The notes under the pieces were generated by a model. It did no database searches, was not told where the DNA came from, and worked only from the letters and a program-made list of their open reading frames with translations. A stretch of DNA of 64,000 bases from contig CM077115.1 in the NCBI GenBank assembly GCA_039619475.1, positions 180,450,106-180,514,105 on the forward strand, written 5' to 3'. Source of the DNA: Icerya purchasi. Taxonomy: Eukaryota > Arthropoda > Insecta > Hemiptera > Monophlebidae. Shown here piece by piece: positions 38,701 through 46,900 of this stretch. The position numbers were made by a program, and so were the translations under genes. Position 1 is the first letter of the stretch; every line of letters begins with the position of its first letter.

Positions 38701-41140
38701 ATACATCAATGGACTGAGATAAAATCAGTGGAAGATCTAATGAGGGCTGCAGAAGGGCGAAAAATTTGAAAATTTGAAATACCAAGGATCGTCTACGCGC
38801 AGCCATGCGTAAGACACAAGAAGAAGAAGATACGCTCGTTGCGTATGTTTTTTTTTATGTTTGTTCACGCATAACCCATATTTATATAGACCGATTTTAC
38901 TGATTCTTTGTCCGCAATTCACGTTTGCGTTCGATGGCAGTTATCTTTTTTGGAAACATAATGAATACACTTCTTATTACTATGCAAGTTGATGAATAAG
39001 AAGTCCCACACTATAAGGAGAAGTGTGTAAAGACTATGTTGCTAATTTAATAATACCGTGGAAACGCAAAAAAAGCATTATTTATATGTGTTGTAGTGTG
39101 TTAAGTTGTTTAGGTAGTTTAATAAAATTGATTTTTTTCTTATTGTTTTTCATTATAAAATCTAATGGGAGTCGGCCTAAGAATTACGTTGTAAATTTTG
39201 ATCATTTTATACAAAATATAGAAGAAAAAAAAAAGACAGAAATGTAAGCAAGAGGAATCAAGGGGCACAGCCCCTTGCGAAGCCAAAATGGCCGAGTTAT
39301 ATATATATATATACATATATATGTATATAACGTATTTATTCATGAAGATCGATAGTCATTTCTCTTTCGATACGTTAGAACGGTCACTTTCCTCATTATA
39401 TCTTTTTATTTCTTTTTCGAAATGTTTTTGTGTTGTTTCTTCCCCTTCATTATATATTTCAGCAATAGTCCATCAATCTTTGAACTCTACACCAATTCTT
39501 CGCAAAGACTGCTTCGACTATCTTAAATCTAGACAGTCCGTTGTTCTTTTACAAACATATTAATTTTCTCTCCACGTTTACTCTTAAAATACCCTTTCTC
39601 ACATAAAGTGAGGGGGTGCTTTCCATCTTCTTATTTTCCTATACAAATTCACAATTTGTTCTAAATTTCACTATTTCTCCTTTCCCTATGTTGCGCTTCT
39701 CAATCGCTTCTTCTGAAAGTGTATTGAAATGACGGATTCTTTGGCTCGGATTTCTACATTCTCCTATCTCTATTTCCCCAAAATTTTTGTTTTTAACTTG
39801 CTCCTTCTATGCAAAAATTTTCATATCAGACTGGTGAGATATCTACGATTCTTCCTTTTCCTACAAATTTTTTTTTCACCTGTCGGCTCAGTCGAATCTT
39901 TTTACCCTTTCGTGAGGTTTAATGATTTTCCAACACTTTTGGTTATACAGCCCATTCTACTTAAACTACTATCTTCATCCTAATTTTCGAAGCTATTTGT
40001 GATCCTAATCAAATTTTCTTTGCGCATTCCACTCTTTCGACTGAACGTGCTATTCTTTACTTTAATTTATTGTCCCTTGCACTTTCTAATCTTGATTACG
40101 CCTCCTAAATCTTATCCAATATCCCAGTCTTTAATTCTTAAATTCTGTCAGTTTCTGATTAGATCAATAAAAAGAATCGCTAATTAGTTGCAGGATTAAC
40201 ATGAACTGATATCAAAAATAGATCTAGCAAAGTGATAAACATAAGGAAAAAAATTGAGTGCTTTAACTCTTTTTGTTGTAAGGTATAAGTATGGAAAACG
40301 TTTTCATGATAAAAATAATAATTATAGGCTGCTTTGTAAGGCAAAAATTCGTAGTGTTATCACGCAAAACAAGAATTACAAATTAATTCGCAGCTTAAAA
40401 ACGAATTCCGCCTTTAAAACCAAAGATCCCTTAGAAGCTTTTTGCTTAGTGGAAAATTTTAAATCTGTGTCTATCATCTCCCGACGAACAGTACACTGCC
40501 AAGTTATGGTTTTTTCTCTTTATTTTTAAACTAGTAGCAATGAACCTTTGTGCAATCTTACTGTAACTTAATAATAATGTATTTTATTTCGTTTAAGTCG
40601 TTTTATCTCATTTATCACGTTTCTAGCCTATAGTTCATGAATAGCGGGTGCCAACTGACTGATTTAACGTTCTGTTTTGAAGATTCTTAATGCTAACTTA
40701 ATTCTTGAAAGTTATTTAACACTATTAATTTTGAAAAAAAGAGCAGAATATTGCATCACCAATTTTGTACATCGTGCAATATATATGTATAGCTTGCATT
40801 TCTTGCATGCGAGCTAATAAAAAAATAAGTACCTTGAATTTACCTGAGTGTATATTTTCCTTCCATTCAGGTAATCATTTTGTACGTGTACCACCCCCTC
40901 AACCGGATCGACGTTCCCGTCACAATGATCAATATAATCGCGCTTAGGCAGATACACCGTGATTTTTCCTACAATAATGATGAAATCAGTCGAATTGTAC
41001 AAAAATACTAGGCAAATAACCGAAACAAAAAAAGATAGATTTTACCCAGCTAATTTTAAATTATTGAAAATAAATTCGTCCTTACAATTTATACAGTTTG
41101 AAAATTATTAATTCTTTTTATCTCTTTTGATAAGAATGTA

Positions 41141-41183
<43 letters not shown>

Positions 41184-41303
41184 TTAGCAAAAAATATAAA
41201 ACGAATTACTATATATGTATAATACTTAACTTATGAAGCATAATGAATAAATTCATTTAAAACGTACCATTAGGCGCTGTTTTTTTATATACTTTGAAGG
41301 CAA
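20291..41303 (-). CDS. Arr2: Visual arrestin (Arr2-like), complete except for the first codon; seven coding exons
   Basis: Binds light-activated, phosphorylated rhodopsin and stops its coupling to G protein in photoreceptors; insect visual arrestins also drive rhodopsin internalisation. Exons join in phase: 41303-41268, 40968-40844, 35734-35393, 30628-30440, 23984-23796, 22329-22161, 20463-20291, all with GT-AG introns. With an upstream ATGG supplied by a small 5' exon the protein is about 408 residues, a normal length for insect visual arrestin. Seen: N-domain strand FKVYKKTAPNGKITVYLPKR, RFGREEDEVMG, SPSSVTVQ, GVEYRIRTFV; C-domain YYHGEKIEPVV, NNSRKSVKNIK, GIALDGHLKDDDVNLASST (lariat/polar-core aspartates), and tail FVFEDFARHRMS. 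The position of the vertebrate phospho-sensor Arg (SVRLLIRK) reads STVSLVIKK, as in fly visual arrestin and unlike beta-arrestin/kurtz. No clathrin box is seen. The introns are 0.3-6.5 kb and repeat-filled. Confidence 0.92.
20464..22160 (-). other. Arrestin intron 6
   Basis: 1.7 kb; holds an AT dinucleotide tract at 20727-20755 and homopolymer runs. No gene was seen inside. Confidence 0.75.
22161..22329 (-). CDS. Arr2: Arrestin coding exon 6
   Basis: DDDVNLASSTIFSPG through GIVISYSVKAKIAFG and DVPLKLVHSQP, the end of the C-domain. It ends with the first base of a split Gly codon. Acceptor TGTTTTAG, donor AACCAG|GTAAGA. Confidence 0.93.
22421..22605 (-). mobile_element. tRNA-derived SINE, copy 1 (arrestin intron 5)
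   Basis: Read on the minus strand it has a tRNA-like head with A box GTGGCGCAGTTGATTAAGCA and a degraded B box, then a body of about 70 bp, then a long A tail (T run 22422-22458 on the plus strand). The body block TGCNNATTGAAATTTCAAAA matches copies at 33.6 and 41.9 kb. Pol III-type internal promoter architecture; no coding capacity. Confidence 0.6.
23796..23984 (-). CDS. Arr2: Arrestin coding exon 5
   Basis: 63 codons from VSVVQRVELTMVNSYLEK to GIALDGHLK, with KEGCPITP-like TREGCPITPSHTLQKTFHL. Acceptor TTTTCTGTAG, donor AAAG|GTAAGC. Phase 0 at both ends. Confidence 0.93.
24450..25600 (-). mobile_element. Decayed LINE with RNase H-like remains (I/Jockey group)
   Basis: On the minus strand, in broken frames and in order: CYLGILLDSRLSF-like sequence near 25450 (end of RT palm), IRSKFDYCSHLCWP and LDTIQNSCLRLCQGTLKSSP near 25300 (the region after RT), then GWVVSMPVIFSE with LPAFCSIFINELN near 24800 (RNase H core), and SGYVAGIIGNEAANFY near 24560, matching the RNase H signature of the form PGHxGIxGNExAD. 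Many stops. No terminal structure was found. It sits in the large arrestin intron 4, same strand as the host gene. Confidence 0.6.
27341..27425 (+). repeat. Single arm of fold-back family 2
   Basis: AAATAAACACACATTTATAC ... AAATAATTATAATT ... ATTGCCGACTAATTT follows the same order as the arms of the element at 14237-14445, at roughly 80 percent identity by eye. No second arm lies nearby. Confidence 0.7.
27604..28371 (-). mobile_element. Remnant of a DDE_Tnp_4-type transposase
   Basis: The minus-strand stretch 27807-27604 reads ICADHLRSQKINDVTILEHL and GDIFVLNQRFHDIQPLLEQT followed by GFTVLVSTLKE. This follows the pattern ADxxxNDAxIxEHML ... GDxFVVDRGFRD ... LxxxGFxVxMPxxLK of DDE_Tnp_4 superfamily endonucleases. 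The catalytic Asp of the DRGF motif is Asn-Gln here. A second open piece (28371-28171) is on the same strand and may be an N-terminal part, but I do not recognise it firmly. No terminal repeats were found. Confidence 0.5.
28569..28960 (+). repeat. Dispersed repeat, copy B (unclassified)
   Basis: Starts GTAAAGTAAAGTAAGTCCCAT and shares block order with 9001-9150 over about 150 bp. The following 230 bp are not clearly shared, so the boundary is uncertain. Confidence 0.45.
30440..30628 (-). CDS. Arr2: Arrestin coding exon 4
   Basis: 63 codons from LQYAPIVTLDR to NNSRKSVKNIK, covering the hinge and the start of the C-domain with REVYYHGEKIEP. The acceptor is TATTTTAG. The donor is AAG|GTTTTACG, a weak GT site, but the junction is fixed by homology and phase 0. 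Confidence 0.92.
30629..35392 (-). other. Arrestin intron 3
   Basis: 4.8 kb. Contains the SINE at 33582-33740 and a perfect TGACGTCA palindrome near 32634. Otherwise AT-rich; no gene was seen. Confidence 0.75.
33582..33740 (-). mobile_element. tRNA-derived SINE, copy 2 (arrestin intron 3)
   Basis: The clearest copy. The minus strand reads a tRNA-like head with A box TAGCATAGTTGGTTAGGCGA and B box GGTTCAAACCCCG, then the shared body (TTGACGCTTCCAAAATATTT), a run of C and a poly(A) tail (T-rich at 33582-33600 on the plus strand). The head keeps the spacing of A and B boxes of a tRNA but cannot form a full cloverleaf, so it is a SINE and not a tRNA gene. Confidence 0.75.
35393..35734 (-). CDS. 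Arr2: Arrestin coding exon 3
   Basis: 114 codons from MDMIYRFGREEDEVMG to STVSLVIKK. It holds most of the N-domain, including the LTNSQRKIINKLGENANGFF loop and FPAASPSSVTVQ. Acceptor CTCCACAG, donor AAAAAAG|GTAACT. Confidence 0.95.
35849..36107 (+). mobile_element. hAT-type MITE, family B, copy 1
   Basis: Left end CAAGGGCGTCGCCAG; right end read inward on the minus strand CATGAGCGTCGCCAGCGGGG. The interior (CATGGCCAGTTGATTAAAAA, TTAATATTTTATTAAACAAG) matches 43098-43426 in inverted orientation. The flanking 8-mers (cagaattt, ctgagttg) agree at only 5 of 8 positions, so the target duplication is eroded or the end has shifted. No coding capacity. Confidence 0.7.
37547..38160. repeat. Composite repeat: tandem ATGTCCCAA-type units around a palindrome
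   Basis: Left block 37560-37790 has tandem units built from AAAAAATGTCCCA and CCCAATTTTATGTAACG. The palindrome 37844-38084 follows, then one more block of the same tandem units in the same orientation (38096-38150). A short piece matching the palindrome end (ACGTAATTCTTAG) stands at 37552, before the left tandem block, so the unit 'arm end + tandem block' occurs twice. No known family was recognised. Confidence 0.7.
37844..38084. repeat. Palindromic element of about 240 bp
   Basis: Left arm 37844-37937 and right arm 37990-38084 are imperfect reverse complements over about 95 bp (AAGAATTACGTTGTAAATTT against AAATTTACCACGTAATTCTT). The centre holds a perfect small hairpin CAAGGGGC-ACA-GCCCCTTG, a GGCCAAATTGGCC palindrome and a TA dinucleotide run. 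The apparent ORFs across it come from the repeat. A left-half copy lies at 39168-39330. Confidence 0.8.
38161..38835 (+). mobile_element. Decayed RTE-type LINE 3' fragment, copy 3
   Basis: It reads ERVREFKYLGCFITENLDPE, RYAKTTLKKLGNLLMNRSI, LKACEMWFHRRMLRIPWTWK and KRKIKYFAHVIRGKKYKLL, the conserved C-terminal series of RTE-type LINE proteins (thumb and following), then a degenerate end and a short GAA tract near 38818. The last 500 bp match the C-terminus and tail of copy 1 in order. Truncated at the 5' side, directly against the composite repeat. At least two frameshifts. Confidence 0.75.
39168..39330 (+). repeat. Half copy of the palindromic element
   Basis: CTAAGAATTACGTTGTAAAT through GGGGCACAGCCCCTTGCG and GGCCGAG matches the left arm and loop of 37844-38084 in the same orientation. 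It ends in a TA/TG run where the right arm would begin. Confidence 0.75.
40844..40968 (-). CDS. Arr2: Arrestin coding exon 2
   Basis: Encodes KITVYLPKRDYIDHCDGNVD through VVHVQNDYLNGRKIYTQ, the first beta-strands of the N-domain. Acceptor TTGTAG, donor CTCAG|GTAAAT. 125 bp; it completes the split glycine codon from exon 1 and ends in phase 0. Confidence 0.9.
40969..41267 (-). other. Arrestin intron 1 (within this gene model)
   Basis: 299 bp, AT-rich; includes a long TA dinucleotide tract at 41141-41180. Confidence 0.7.
41141..41181. repeat. (TA)n microsatellite
   Basis: About twenty TA units with one interruption. Confidence 0.9.
41268..41303 (-). CDS. Arr2: Arrestin coding exon 1 (N-terminal)
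   Basis: Encodes VAFKVYKKTAPNG and ends AATG|GTACGT, phase 1. A pyrimidine-rich tract ending TTTATAG lies just upstream and fits a 3' splice site, so the ATGG that completes the expected MVAFKVYKK start probably comes from a small upstream exon that I could not place. The alternative is an unspliced ATG at 41331 that adds MIQLLLLFI in front. That reading is in frame but unlike any arrestin N-terminus. Confidence 0.7.
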
Positions 41304-41535
41304 CTATAAACAAAAGCAGTAACTGTATCATTCTGCGTGTCACGATAAAAAAGCAGAAAATAACGGAGCGAACACGTAGCAAAGCTCCTATTCAACTCCT
41401 TCATTAACGTGTGAAGTGTTTACGACTTTTGCAAAAGATGGCCTTTAGAGGAGTTTTTTTTGTGGCTTCCTAGGCTACCGGCAGGACGGGTAAAGTAAAA
41501 ATAAAAAAAAGACTAAGGTGACGAATGCAGAAGGC

Positions 41536-41546
41536 TAATTTAATTG
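41536..41546 (-). promoter_or_regulatory. Possible photoreceptor P3/RCSI-type homeodomain site
   Basis: TAATTTAATTG fits the P3/RCSI consensus TAATYNRATTA at 10 of 11 positions, about 230 bp upstream of the first recognised arrestin exon. Such sites control fly photoreceptor genes. In DNA this AT-rich a chance match is quite possible. Confidence 0.2.
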
Positions 41547-41872
41547 AGGTTTTAATGCGATTACTGCTGATATCCTACGCAATGAAACCTTAAATAAATA
41601 CCAAACGCCGGCCATATTATAATATACTCGCGCTCATTTCTTTAATCATTCCACTGCTGACGTATAGTATCGAGCAGCTCTCTCTAGATGAAACGGTGTC
41701 ATTATTTTATTAATATATATTTATACGTACATACACACATGCACACACACATGCACACAAACAAACTCCGCGTAAATGCGATAATTTTTCTTCCGTGTGG
41801 TCGTTGTGGTATTAATTGGATATGACCGGATTTTAAATGAATTTAAAAAAATCTGAAATAAAAATAAACTTG

Positions 41873-42020
41873 CTTTTTTTTGTTTTTTGTGTCGTGGCGA
41901 GACAACTGTGGACAATAACCTAGCATAAGTGATATTTTTGAAAGTTTCAGAGTGTAGCAACGGAATCCGAACCAGTTCTTACCTGACGGAGACACCGCTG
42001 CCTAACCAATCTATGCCCCT
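41873..42020 (-). mobile_element. tRNA-derived SINE, copy 3
   Basis: The minus strand has A box GGCATAGATTGGTTAGGCAG, B box GGTTCGGATTCCG, the shared body (GAAACTTTCAAAAATATCAC) and an A-rich tail at 41873-41890. It lies in the intergenic space upstream of arrestin. Confidence 0.65.
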
Positions 42021-43097
42021 AGTAAATTTTTTTATAGCTTTACTCTTAATACACGGTGATATATGTAACTTTGTTAAAAATAAAAAAGGAAAGAAAGTTA
42101 GATTAATAAAAAATAAAACAAAAACCCTATCCTTCAAAAAAAAAAAAGCTAAAATGAAATATAGAACGGGCACTGAACAAATTGGAAAATGTAAAATTTT
42201 CAATACGGAATGGTTGAAACAAAACGCTTCAACCGGAAAGATAATAGGAAGAAAAGGCGTTCGTCTGACCATGGGTATTGATTAATAGGACAGTTAAACG
42301 AGAAGAAAAAAGGGCCAACTATAATCAAAATTCATAATTTTCGTTTTTATTTCAAAATTACAGGTAAACAAAAAAAGTCTAATCAAATTTTAATGTTGCA
42401 GCCGCTGTCACGATAGCTTTGTATGCATCTAACTTAGCGCACTATTTGTGAAAATTCAAATTTTAGCTGCAGATAAAATTTTTCTCATTAAATGCCAGTA
42501 TAGCAGCACGTTATGTAAATACTTTGACTGACTAAATAAAACAGGTTTTATATATTGAAATTGTTGATTAAGCAAATGTTCCAATTTGAACATTTTCTGT
42601 AAACGGGCTCAGTAAGTAGTGCACTATGATTACGCTCTGATGTAATCGTTTTACATTTGCTTCTTCTTCAGAAAGCACACTAGATTGTTAAGACTATGTG
42701 TTATCAAATAAAAACTCGTTGTAAATCTTTTTCTTCAGTGGTAATTGTTGTCGTTTAATGTTTCCCTATGGCGTGATATATTTAATAAAATCTGGAATGT
42801 ATGAACACGATAAAATGATGTTACTCAAGTGGCCAAAAAGCGTATGGACGCAAAAATGTGTCCCTACAATAAATGTCAAACGTATAATTTCATCCTGTGT
42901 GTAATTTTTTTTTTTTTTTGTATGATGATAAAGTAATCGTTTATGATGTCTATCCGAAAGTTCTATTTTTCTTTACTTTACATTTCTTAACATCCGTCCC
43001 CACATAATAAAGACAGAGTGAACTTATCTGCGGTGAAATTGAAAGGTAACGTATAGTTAAACATACCTTATTAGACGGTTTAATTATCGTTTCTACC
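42021..43097. other. Intergenic, no recognisable gene
   Basis: The overlapping ORFs at 41929-42285 (plus) and 41979-42272 (minus) cover the SINE and a lysine-codon-rich stretch and match no family. The remainder is AT-rich. Confidence 0.5.
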
Positions 43098-43426
43098 CAT
43101 AGGTGTTACCAGCAGAGGGCAGCTGCCCCCCCCCCGGAGCCTTGAAACTTATTAATCAACTGGCCATGATGAGTATTCATAGGCGCGTAATCATGAACAA
43201 TTTGAAAGACTTTTATAATAAAGTAGTAGAACAATTTGCCAGAAACCCACGAAAATTATGTTTTAATTAAGATTTTATTCTTGTTTAATAAAATATTAAG
43301 CCTTTACAAATTATACATTTTATTATTTTTCCTATAACTCATATCCTCTTTCTATCATCTTGCTCCGCCCTGGTGGCTGGCAACTAATCTTGCCCCTCCC
43401 TGGTTCATCGGTTGGCGACGCCCTTG
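43098..43426 (-). mobile_element. hAT-type MITE, family B, copy 2
   Basis: Plus-strand ends are CATAGGTGTTACCAGCAGAG (left) and GTTGGCGACGCCCTTG (right, i.e. CAAGGGCGTCGCCAAC inward). The flanks are tttctacc (43090-43097) and tttctatc (43427-43434), a 7 of 8 match. An 8-bp duplication with CAnnGG-type ends is the hAT signature. The interior is the inverted counterpart of 35849-36107 with a C run near the left end. Confidence 0.8.
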
Positions 43427-44700
43427 TTTCTATCTCTTTTTCATGATATTGTAATGCGCGCTAATAAACTTCATTTCAACAGTAAATCATTAGAAAACAT
43501 AAGTATAAGGTGATCAAATATAGCAATCGATTTTTTTTCTAGTTCACTCCTTCTGGCTATTTTTTCAAGTGATTTTTATCATAGATCATTTGTATATGAT
43601 ATTTGTATTGAACTGAAATATTAAAGTTCAAAACTCTCTAAAGTACTGCCAATGGAACAATAAGAATCGTCAACAAAGTTTGCTCCATAGACATTGTTTT
43701 TTTCATTTTCGTACGGAGGATGTTGCCAGGCCATTTCTACATTCTTCCCAACTAGTGGTGCATCCATTAATATCGTTGTACTATGATGATCCCCATTCAT
43801 ATTCTACAGATACTCGCTGTAAAATCACTTTCTGTACAGTTCCAGAATACTAAAGGTGTCATTCTATGGATTTTTCAAGTAAGCAATATGTTCCTTTTTT
43901 TTTCTTTTTTTTTTTTATCGACACCGGTTTTTTTATTATTAAATTCCATTTATTACGCATTCGATCTTTGAGTTCTGCTATATATTTCTATCGATTCAGT
44001 TTAATCTGACTTGTACTACTTCTCGATTTAGCTAGTACATTCGCCAGCTCATTTTTATGAGTATAGTTGGGGGGGGGGGATACACTTAAAACGTTTTCCC
44101 GCACGTAATTTACTGCACCTTTTTAGAATTCAAACCAGTCAGTTTTACTAGTACACATAGTAAATTTGATAAGTTAAGAATTTTTAATTCTACTGTTTAT
44201 TTTTCTTTTGTTCTTTATACATTTCTAGTACGATGTTCATATCGTTCTGTAAGTTACATTCCACTGAAATCAGTTAAATCTTCATGTTTTTTTATTCTCC
44301 AATTGTAACTAAAAGTCTGATGTTATTATCTAGCCGATCAATTCAATGAGCCGCCTGTTTGTATTCCTCGTAACTCTTATTCATTATTTCGCTGAATTGC
44401 TCATTATTAGATTGTTTATTTGTTATTTGAAGGGATTCTTTTCACTATATAAATAATGAAGGATGTCAGAATTTTATTCCATTCTATGTTACATATATAC
44501 TTCTGCTTTCAAGTTAAATATCACTTTTAGTAGGAAAGGATTTCTAACAGTGAGAAGGATGGTAATTTTATTCCAACATCCACATAACACCAATAATGCG
44601 CTATTTTTTTTTTACAGTCAGATAATAGTGTTGTTTTTTATTCTGAAAATGTACTTATCTGAAATATGTTTCATTCTTGGTTTACAATGCCATTAAGGTT
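43427..44700. other. Intergenic, no recognisable gene
   Basis: AT-rich with T runs and a G run at 44070-44079. Nothing conserved was seen on either strand. Confidence 0.5.
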
Positions 44701-44708
44701 TTATTGTT

Positions 44709-45117
44709 TAAGACCGTGTCTACGGAGGGGAGGGTTAATCCCCCCCACTGCTCATGAGAACTGAAATAGTTATTATAAATGCACAAAAATCTGAAAAAAA
44801 ACAAAAATTTAAAATAAATATTGATGACCTTTTGGGGTGGTCTTACCTTTAAACGAAAAAAAAAAAGTATGCTCCATATTTTTAGGTACTTCATTAATAT
44901 TTTATGCAAAATTTTTTATTACGAGTAAAATTAATAACATATTTAATTTTTATTAATGTTTATACGGTAATTCATTTATGTAAATTATTAATATATAAAT
45001 GATGGAAATCATTAATAGTATGAATATTAGTGAAAAATGTATTGTTATTTATAAAATAAATATGTAAAAAAAAATCCCCCCCCCCCTCCCAAAAAAAAAA
45101 TTCTGGGCACGGACCTA
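44709..45117 (-). mobile_element. hAT-type MITE, family A, copy 1
   Basis: Inverted relative to copies 2 and 3. Left end TAAGACCGTGTCTACGG; right end TTCTGGGCACGGACCTA. Flanks ttattgtt (44701-44708) and ctattgtt (45118-45125) match at 7 of 8. The 409-bp interior aligns throughout with the reverse complement of 45449-45868, including the runs of C/G next to both ends. Non-coding. Confidence 0.85.
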
Positions 45118-45448
45118 CTATTGTTATTGCTAGTATATCAGTGTACTGATCGCCATCAATCTGAAACTCATATCGTTAAGTCTTATTTCGAGCGTCAGTT
45201 TCGTTAAAATATAATAAATTTTGTACAAGATCTTATTAAGGGTCTTTTATATTGTCACAGTCATAAACATGGCCATTGTTGTACGAAATAATTTATATTT
45301 CCTTCATTTTTTGTCAATATACATGTTTAACTTCTTTCGTCCAAATCTTATCTTAATGTCGAACAGAGCTGCTAACTAATCGCGTAGCTTTAAATTGTAT
45401 CGATTTATTAACAAGTTTAACTGAAAGCGAATTATAAGTCCCGATGAT

Positions 45449-45868
45449 CAGGCCCGTGCCCAGAATTTTGGAAAGCAGGGGGTTTTGAAAATTTTCTTCA
45501 CATATTTATTTTATAAATAACAATATATTTTTCACTAATATTCGTACTATTAATAATTTCCATAATTTTGATTTATATGTATTAATAATTTACATAAATG
45601 AATTACCCCGTATAAAAACATTAATAAAAATGACATATGTTATTGATTATACTCGTAATAAAAAATTTGCATAAAATATTAATGAAGTACCTAAAAATAC
45701 GGAGCATATTTTTCCTTTTTTCTTTTAAAGGTAGCTAAGAACACCCTAAAAACCCATCAATATTTATTTTAAATTTTTCAGATTTTTGTGTATTTATAAT
45801 AACTATTTTAGTTCTCATGGAGGGGTTTAACCCCCCCCCCCCCCCTCCCTCCCGTGGACACGGCCTTG
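45449..45868 (+). mobile_element. hAT-type MITE, family A, copy 2
   Basis: Ends CAGGCCCGTGCCCAG and GTGGACACGGCCTTG. Perfect 8-bp target duplication ccgatgat at 45441-45448 and 45869-45876. 420 bp, with a C run of about 17 near the right end. Non-coding; the minus-strand ORF across 45735-45947 is a chance reading. Confidence 0.9.
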
Positions 45869-45876
45869 CCGATGAT

Positions 45877-46900
45877 GTTTCCATACGAAAAATATGACCA
45901 TATTCTTTAAATTTGAGATGAAGATAATAAAATAGAAGCGGATACAACCAACAATGAGACTTAACAACTTCGGCTATTTTAAACTCAATAAAGAATACAA
46001 ATACATGTATACGGTCATTGATTCGCCACTTAAACCAATTAGAACTGAAGCGTGTGTAATAATAGGACTGTGAAAATTATGCACGCTAAATATCATTCAA
46101 AATTAATTATGAACTAGACGCTCTAAATTTACTCGTGTCGAAATGTAAGTGATATTATTGTACAGTTTGCAAAAACAAAATAGAATTTCAGTCCTTAAGA
46201 CATGCTGATCAAAGGTTCATTCATAAAATGACAAAAGGAAATAGAAACTTTCATAGGTATATTATATTTGGTTGAAATGGAAAAAGCTAGTCATCCCTTT
46301 AGTGTCGAAGAAATACGATCGGATAATACTCTCAGCGTAAACTTGTAATGACAGAAATATCATTCAAATTTCTGCTCCTTTATTTACTATTTGATGGTAA
46401 AAAAAACCATGATGAATGTGACATATTTTCTCAAATTCGTTCCTTGTGGTCATGTTTCATAAAATTATGTCGCTAGCAATACTAACTACACATGTATGTA
46501 AAAAAACAGGAACAGAATCTTGATTTCGAAGGAAAGTGCCCGCTTAAAGTTTTCCTTTTTTTTCTTATATTGAATAAAAGCCAGATAAATGCAGAATAAA
46601 AATTTAGATGGTAGACGCAATTTCTTATCTAAGTAAGGTGTAATACTACAAATCAAAAAGCCTTCTAACATATTATTATAGTGTAAAGCAGCTGTCTGAA
46701 ACAATTAGCGGAAGCAACGGAAATATTACTTCTAATAAATGATTTACTACGGTTCTTCTAGCAGAGAAAATATTAAAAATTGGCTGAAGTTAGAATTATG
46801 AGCCAAAACAGATCAAATATTTCACCAATCTTTCTTCCAATAAAAAACGGTTCCTACACCTCCAGTTTCCATTCAATGGGAAAAATGTCTTTCTCTCATT
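45877..46900. other. Intergenic, no recognisable gene
   Basis: AT-rich; no motif, RNA gene or paired ends were noticed. Confidence 0.5.

Larger units (their letters stand above)
35735..40843 (-). other. Arrestin intron 2
   Basis: 5.1 kb. Contains the hAT-type MITE at 35849, the composite palindromic repeat 37547-38160, the RTE LINE copy 3 and a half copy of the palindrome at 39168. A pyrimidine-rich block at 39350-40150 resembles the composition of a decayed LINE strand but shows no diagnostic motif. Confidence 0.75.

Noticed and set aside
39350..40530. Long pyrimidine-rich open stretch that reads like a LINE endonuclease strand
   Set aside because: No catalytic motif could be aligned in any frame; the resemblance is compositional.
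43090..43100. ATGG|GTAGAA on the minus strand as the missing arrestin first exon
   Set aside because: The match straddles a MITE boundary and its target duplication, so it is most likely coincidental.
45735..45947. Minus-strand ORF with a glycine run
   Set aside because: It spans the C run and right end of a hAT-type MITE.
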